A stretch of 6,957 bases of DNA from an uncultured Faecalibacterium sp. (GTDB lineage: Bacteria; Bacillota; Clostridia; Oscillospirales; Ruminococcaceae). The translations under genes and the position numbers were made by a program. Each line of letters starts with the position of its first letter. Position 1 is the first letter of the stretch. The notes below the pieces were generated by a model that saw only the letters and a program-made list of their open reading frames with translations, did not search any database and was not told where the DNA came from. The DNA is taken from the NCBI GenBank assembly GCA_934525405.1, contig CAKSZF010000081.1, forward strand, positions 1 to 6,957, written 5' to 3'. Shown in pieces: positions 4,701 through 6,957 of the stretch.

Positions 4701-4732
4701 GCGCCACAGTGCAAGTTCGCCCTCTCAGGCTG

Positions 4733-4937
4733 AACTCCCCCAGTCGCCTACGGCGCCAGATTCCCCCTTTTGTCACCTGCGGTGACATCTTCCCCCGGCA
4801 CGGGGGAAGTCGGCCTCTGAGATGGGGCCTTTGGCATGGCGGCAAAGTTACCGGCTCAAGTGCAAAGTGTCCGGGCGCGCCAGAGGCTCCCTCCCCGAGG
4901 GAGCTGGCAAAGCCGTCAGGCTTTGACTGAGGGAGTT
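4733..4937. repeat. Inverted-repeat element with AACTCCC(C/T)CAGTC ends
   Basis: Left end AACTCCCCCAGTC (4733-4745) and right end GACTGAGGGAGTT (4925-4937) are inverted repeats matching at 12 of 13 positions. Hairpins inside include CTTCCCCC/GGGGGAAG (4789-4809) and GCTCCCTC/GAGGGAGC (4886-4904). The middle also holds pieces of the CTCTCAG-type element (CTCTGAGATGGGGC near 4814), so it may be two partial elements rather than one. Confidence 0.5.
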
Positions 4938-4942
4938 AAGGC

Positions 4943-5096
4943 GCGCCCTCTCAGGCGCTCCCGCGCCAGCTCTCCCGAAGGGAGAGCCAAGCCGTAAAGC
5001 TAATCGCTAAAGTATTAGGTGCAATGAGGAAGTTTTCGGCAATGCTCCTGGCTCTCCCTTTGGGAGAGCTGTCACCGCAGGTGACTGAGAGGGCGC
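4943..5096. repeat. 154-bp inverted-repeat (MITE-like) element with GCGCCCTCTCAG ends
   Basis: Perfect 12-bp terminal inverted repeats GCGCCCTCTCAG (4943-4954) and CTGAGAGGGCGC (5085-5096). Inside each end sits a hairpin: AGCTCTCCC-GAA-GGGAGAGC on the left (about 4969-4987) and GCTCTCCC-TTT-GGGAGAGC on the right (about 5051-5069), separated by about 60 bases of unstructured, more AT-rich sequence. No ORF. The core CCCTCTCAG is shared with 2917-3047. The layout is that of a non-autonomous mobile element, though no transposase is in the window. Confidence 0.72.
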
Positions 5097-5207
5097 AGGA
5101 CAGCAGGCACTGAGGGAGTTTATACCGCATATATTCACACATTTTCTCCGTTATTGCATAAATGTTTGCAAAATCGTTTCAATTTCACGGATTATTATGC
5201 ACAAGTA

Positions 5208-5236
5208 TTGACTTTTCGTTTTGTACAAACTATACT
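5208..5236 (+). promoter_or_regulatory. Promoter of the amino acid ABC importer operon
   Basis: TTGACT (5208-5213), 17-base spacer, TATACT (5231-5236). Start near 5243, giving a leader of about 77 nt. The bases from 5121 to 5207 are AT-rich, and TGCATAA/TTATGCA (5155-5161, 5195-5201) sits just before the -35 and may or may not be an operator. Confidence 0.84.
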
Positions 5237-5245
5237 AAGTGCGTT

Positions 5246-5279
5246 CCCCGAAAGCGCGATGAATCGCATCCCATCGGGG
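5246..5279 (+). promoter_or_regulatory. Structured 5' leader hairpin of the importer mRNA
   Basis: CCCCGA (5246-5251) pairs with TCGGGG (5274-5279), enclosing a second small stem GCGA-TGAA-TCGC (5256-5267). It begins a few bases after the predicted transcript start. No T run follows, so it is not a terminator. It may stabilise the mRNA or act in regulation; I recognise no riboswitch family. Confidence 0.5.
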
Positions 5280-5319
5280 CAAGGCAAATTATATTGCATA
5301 GATTGAGGAGTGTTTGAAT

Positions 5320-6156
5320 ATGAAAAAGATCTCTCGCCGCAGCTTCATGGCTGCCGCTGCTGTTTCCGTTGCTGCTCTGGCTATGACCGCCTGCGGTGGT
5401 TCTGCAAGCTCTGCTGCTTCCTCTGTGGCAAGCTCTGCCGCTTCCTCCGAGGCTGCTTCTTCTGCCGCTGCTGCTGAACTGACCACCGTGGAGGCCGGCA
5501 AGCTGACTATGGCTACCAACGCCGCCTTCCCTCCGTACGAGATGACCACCGATGCCGGCGAGTTTGAGGGCATCGACGTGGACACCGCCAAGGCCATTGC
5601 CGAGAAGCTGGGTCTGGAGCTGCAGATCGATGATATGGACTTTGACGCCGCACTGCTCAGCGTGCAGCAGGGCAAGGCCGACATCGTGATGGCAGGCGTT
5701 ACCGTGACCGACGAGCGCAAGGCTGTGATGGACTTCTCCGACAGCTACGCCACCGGCATCCAGTCCATCATCGTGCCTAACGATTCCGACATTGCTTCTC
5801 CCGACGATCTGGCCGGCAAGAAGATCGGTACCCAGCGCGGCACCACCGGCTACATCTACTGCTCCGATGACTTCGGCGATGAGAATGTGGTTGCTTACGA
5901 CGACGGTCTGACCGCTGTGCAGGCCCTGAACAATGGTCAGGTGGACGCTGTGGTCATCGACAACGCTCCCGCACAGGAGTTCGTGGCTGCCAACCCCGGC
6001 CTGAAGGTGCTGGATACCAGCTACGCCGAGGAAGATTACGCCATCGGCGTGGCAAAGGGTTCTGCTCTGGAGGACGCTGTCAACAAGGCTCTGGAGGAGC
6101 TGAAGGCTGACGGCACTCTGCAGGCCATCGTGGACAAGTACATCAACGCAAACTAA
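5320..6156 (+). CDS. Polar amino acid ABC importer, substrate-binding lipoprotein (SBP_bac_3 family)
   Basis: 278-residue lipoprotein that captures an amino acid outside the membrane and delivers it to the permease encoded downstream. Start at 5320, nine bases after GAGGAG (5305-5310). Signal: SRRSFM (5-10), hydrophobic alanine stretch, lipobox MTAC with Cys25. A Ser/Ala-rich linker (26-52) tethers the binding domain. Domain hallmarks of the family: LTMATNAAFPPYE (62-74), FEGIDVD (82-88), ADIVMAGVTVT with ligand-binding Arg133 in DER, and Asp214 in VIDNAP, which normally holds the alpha-amino group. Length is normal for a lipidated family member. The ligand is an L-amino acid, but which one cannot be read from the sequence; acidic, glutamine/cystine-like and general-purpose binders all look like this. 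A hairpin after the stop probably lowers transcription into the permease gene. Confidence 0.93.
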   Translation: MKKISRRSFMAAAAVSVAALAMTACGGSASSAASSVASSAASSEAASSAAAAELTTVEAGKLTMATNAAFPPYEMTTDAGEFEGIDVDTAKAIAEKLGLELQIDDMDFDAALLSVQQGKADIVMAGVTVTDERKAVMDFSDSYATGIQSIIVPNDSDIASPDDLAGKKIGTQRGTTGYIYCSDDFGDENVVAYDDGLTAVQALNNGQVDAVVIDNAPAQEFVAANPGLKVLDTSYAEEDYAIGVAKGSALEDAVNKALEELKADGTLQAIVDKYINAN

Positions 6157-6185
6157 GCTGCGTGCCCTGTACCATTTCCGTACCC

Positions 6186-6220
6186 AAGGAGGCGCCCCGC
6201 TCCGGGGCACCTCTTTTTTT
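6186..6220 (+). terminator. Intercistronic (leaky) terminator between binding protein and permease
   Basis: GAGG-C-GCCCC (6189-6198) pairs with GGGGC-A-CCTC (6204-6213) with one C-A mismatch, followed by seven T residues. AAG before the stem can extend pairing into the T run. Since the permease start follows 50 bases later, it is more likely a partial terminator that keeps the binding protein in excess than a true operon end. Confidence 0.8.
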
Positions 6221-6268
6221 AGAAAAAAGTGGTTACAATTTATTGACAAACAGAAAGTGAGGATGTGA

Positions 6269-6957
6269 ATGGCTGCGCAATACGAACTGCTCAAAGAGCT
6301 GCTCAACAGCGGCACAAAGCTAAGCTTTGGACAGGATTTCTTTTTTAAGTTTTATCAGGCCTTTCTGCTGAAGGACCGCTGGATGCAGTACATCAACGGT
6401 GTGGGCACCACCCTGCTGGTCACCGCACTGGCGCTGGCGCTGGGCGTGGTGCTGGGCAGCGTGGTGGCGCTGGTGCGCGTGACCCACGACCAGCAGCGTC
6501 CCGGCCACAAAAACGCAGTGCTGGGCTTTTTTAACGCGGTGTGTCAGGTGTACACCACCATCATCCGCGGCACGCCCATGATGGTGCAGCTGCTGATCAT
6601 GAGCATGGTCATTTTTTCCAACAGCCGCAACTTTACTATGGTGGGTGCACTGACCTTGGGCATCAACTCCGGCGCGTATGTATCCGAGATCATCCGCGGT
6701 GGCCTGATGGCTGTGGACCCCGGCCAGATGGAGGCCGGGCGCAGCCTTGGCCTGAACTACATGACCACCATGGTGGTCATCATTATCCCGCAGGCCATCC
6801 GTGCGGTGCTGCCTGCACTGGGCAACGAGTTTATCATCCTGCTCAAGGATACCTCCCTGATCACCACCATTGGCGGCAAAGAGCTGCTGTATGCTGCACA
6901 GGGCATTATGAACCGTACCTACGAAGCCATGTTCCCCCTGCTGGGCGTTGCACTGAT
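6269..6957 (+). CDS. Amino acid ABC importer permease, HisM/GlnP family (C-terminus cut off)
   Basis: 229 codons visible, open at the right edge. Start at 6269 with GTGAGG six bases upstream. It forms the transmembrane channel for the amino acid supplied by the preceding binding lipoprotein. After an amphipathic N-terminus of about 45 residues come membrane segments such as TLLVTALALALGVVLGSVVA, then the typical YTTIIRGTPMMVQLL stretch of the HisM group. The EAA loop that contacts the ATPase is complete: GQMEAGRSLGLNYMTTM followed by IIIPQAIRAVLPALGNEF (around residues 152-190), and KDTSL follows as usual. The ATPase gene is expected just beyond the window (inference). Confidence 0.93.
   Translation, partial: MAAQYELLKELLNSGTKLSFGQDFFFKFYQAFLLKDRWMQYINGVGTTLLVTALALALGVVLGSVVALVRVTHDQQRPGHKNAVLGFFNAVCQVYTTIIRGTPMMVQLLIMSMVIFSNSRNFTMVGALTLGINSGAYVSEIIRGGLMAVDPGQMEAGRSLGLNYMTTMVVIIIPQAIRAVLPALGNEFIILLKDTSLITTIGGKELLYAAQGIMNRTYEAMFPLLGVAL

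Larger units (their letters stand above)
4718..5120. repeat. Mosaic of nested inverted repeats between nitroreductase and ABC importer
   Basis: About 400 bases without a credible gene, made of palindromes related to the 2917-3047 element. Visible parts are CGCCCTCTCAGGC at 4718-4730; a unit with AACTCCC(C/T)CAGTC-type ends at 4733-4937; a unit with 12-bp ends at 4943-5096; and a solitary ACTGAGGGAGTT end at 5109-5120. GTCACCTGCGGTGAC at 4772-4786 recurs as its exact reverse complement at 5071-5085. Several stable hairpins inside (for example 4789-4809 and 4886-4904) may also end the nitroreductase transcript, although none is followed by a T run. Confidence 0.72.

Noticed and set aside
2917..5120. 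CRISPR array reading of the repeated palindromes
   Set aside because: Copies are few, irregularly spaced, inverted and different in length; there are no regular spacers.
4709..5142. Short frames within the 4701-5142 repeat mosaic on both strands
   Set aside because: They translate inverted repeats (Pro/Arg/Gly/Ser-rich) and have no start context.
5155..5201. TGCATAA/TTATGCA inverted repeat upstream of the importer promoter as an operator
   Set aside because: Seven bases with a 33-base gap in AT-rich DNA is expected by chance; mentioned only within the promoter entry.
6234..6267. Possible separate promoter for the permease (TACAAT, and TTGACA at 6243-6248)
   Set aside because: TACAAT has no -35 at the right distance, and TTGACA has no -10 before the start codon.
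5230..6315. 361-codon minus-strand frame opposite the amino acid binding protein
   Set aside because: Shadow of the plus-strand SBP_bac_3 gene; composition is typical of antisense frames in GC-rich genes.

Overview
The window looks like a chromosomal segment of a GC-rich, gut-type Clostridia bacterium of the Faecalibacterium/Oscillospiraceae kind. The basis is strong AGGAGG-type ribosome binding sites, sigma-A promoters with 17-base spacers, a T-box riboswitch, lipoproteins with Ser/Ala-rich linkers, and intergenic spaces filled with palindromic repeats. The genus is a guess from style, not a match I could test. No IS element, CRISPR array, tRNA or rRNA gene is visible.

Layout, left to right. 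(1) Positions 1-1219, minus strand: a methionine-type substrate-binding lipoprotein (MetQ/NlpA), cut by the window start. A long leader precedes it, carrying a full T-box riboswitch with an apparent AUG (Met) specifier and a transcription terminator. (2) Positions 1282-1580: a compact two-transcript locus. A ~92-nt RNA on the plus strand and an mRNA on the minus strand, encoding only a 20-residue peptide, run towards each other and share one bidirectional terminator. The peptide's Shine-Dalgarno is buried in a 9-bp hairpin, and both RNAs carry the same hairpin element near the 5' end. This resembles a type I toxin-antitoxin module and is the most interesting part of the window. (3) Positions 1619-2916, plus strand: a translationally coupled pair of membrane proteins forming a split ThrE/YjjP-YjjB-type exporter. 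(4) Positions 2917-3173: palindromic repeats and terminators. (5) Positions 3242-3838, minus strand: an orphan lipoprotein with a twin-arginine-like signal and two beta-rich modules, the first MucBP-like. (6) Positions 4125-4700, plus strand: a nitroreductase-family flavoprotein, divergent from the lipoprotein and with its own promoter. (7) Positions 4701-5120: nested inverted-repeat elements of the same family as region 4. (8) Positions 5208-6957, plus strand: a polar amino acid ABC importer, with the binding lipoprotein first, then an intercistronic terminator, then the permease, which runs off the window; an ATPase gene is expected beyond the edge.

The unifying theme is uptake and export of amino or organic acids across the membrane: a methionine importer under tRNA-sensing control, a second amino acid importer with its own structured leader, and a small-metabolite exporter. 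All three lipoproteins start with an arginine-pair signal (RRDFLK, RRQFLK, RRSFMA), which raises the possibility of Tat export. Promoter, terminator and RNA-fold calls are by eye, without energy calculation or alignment.
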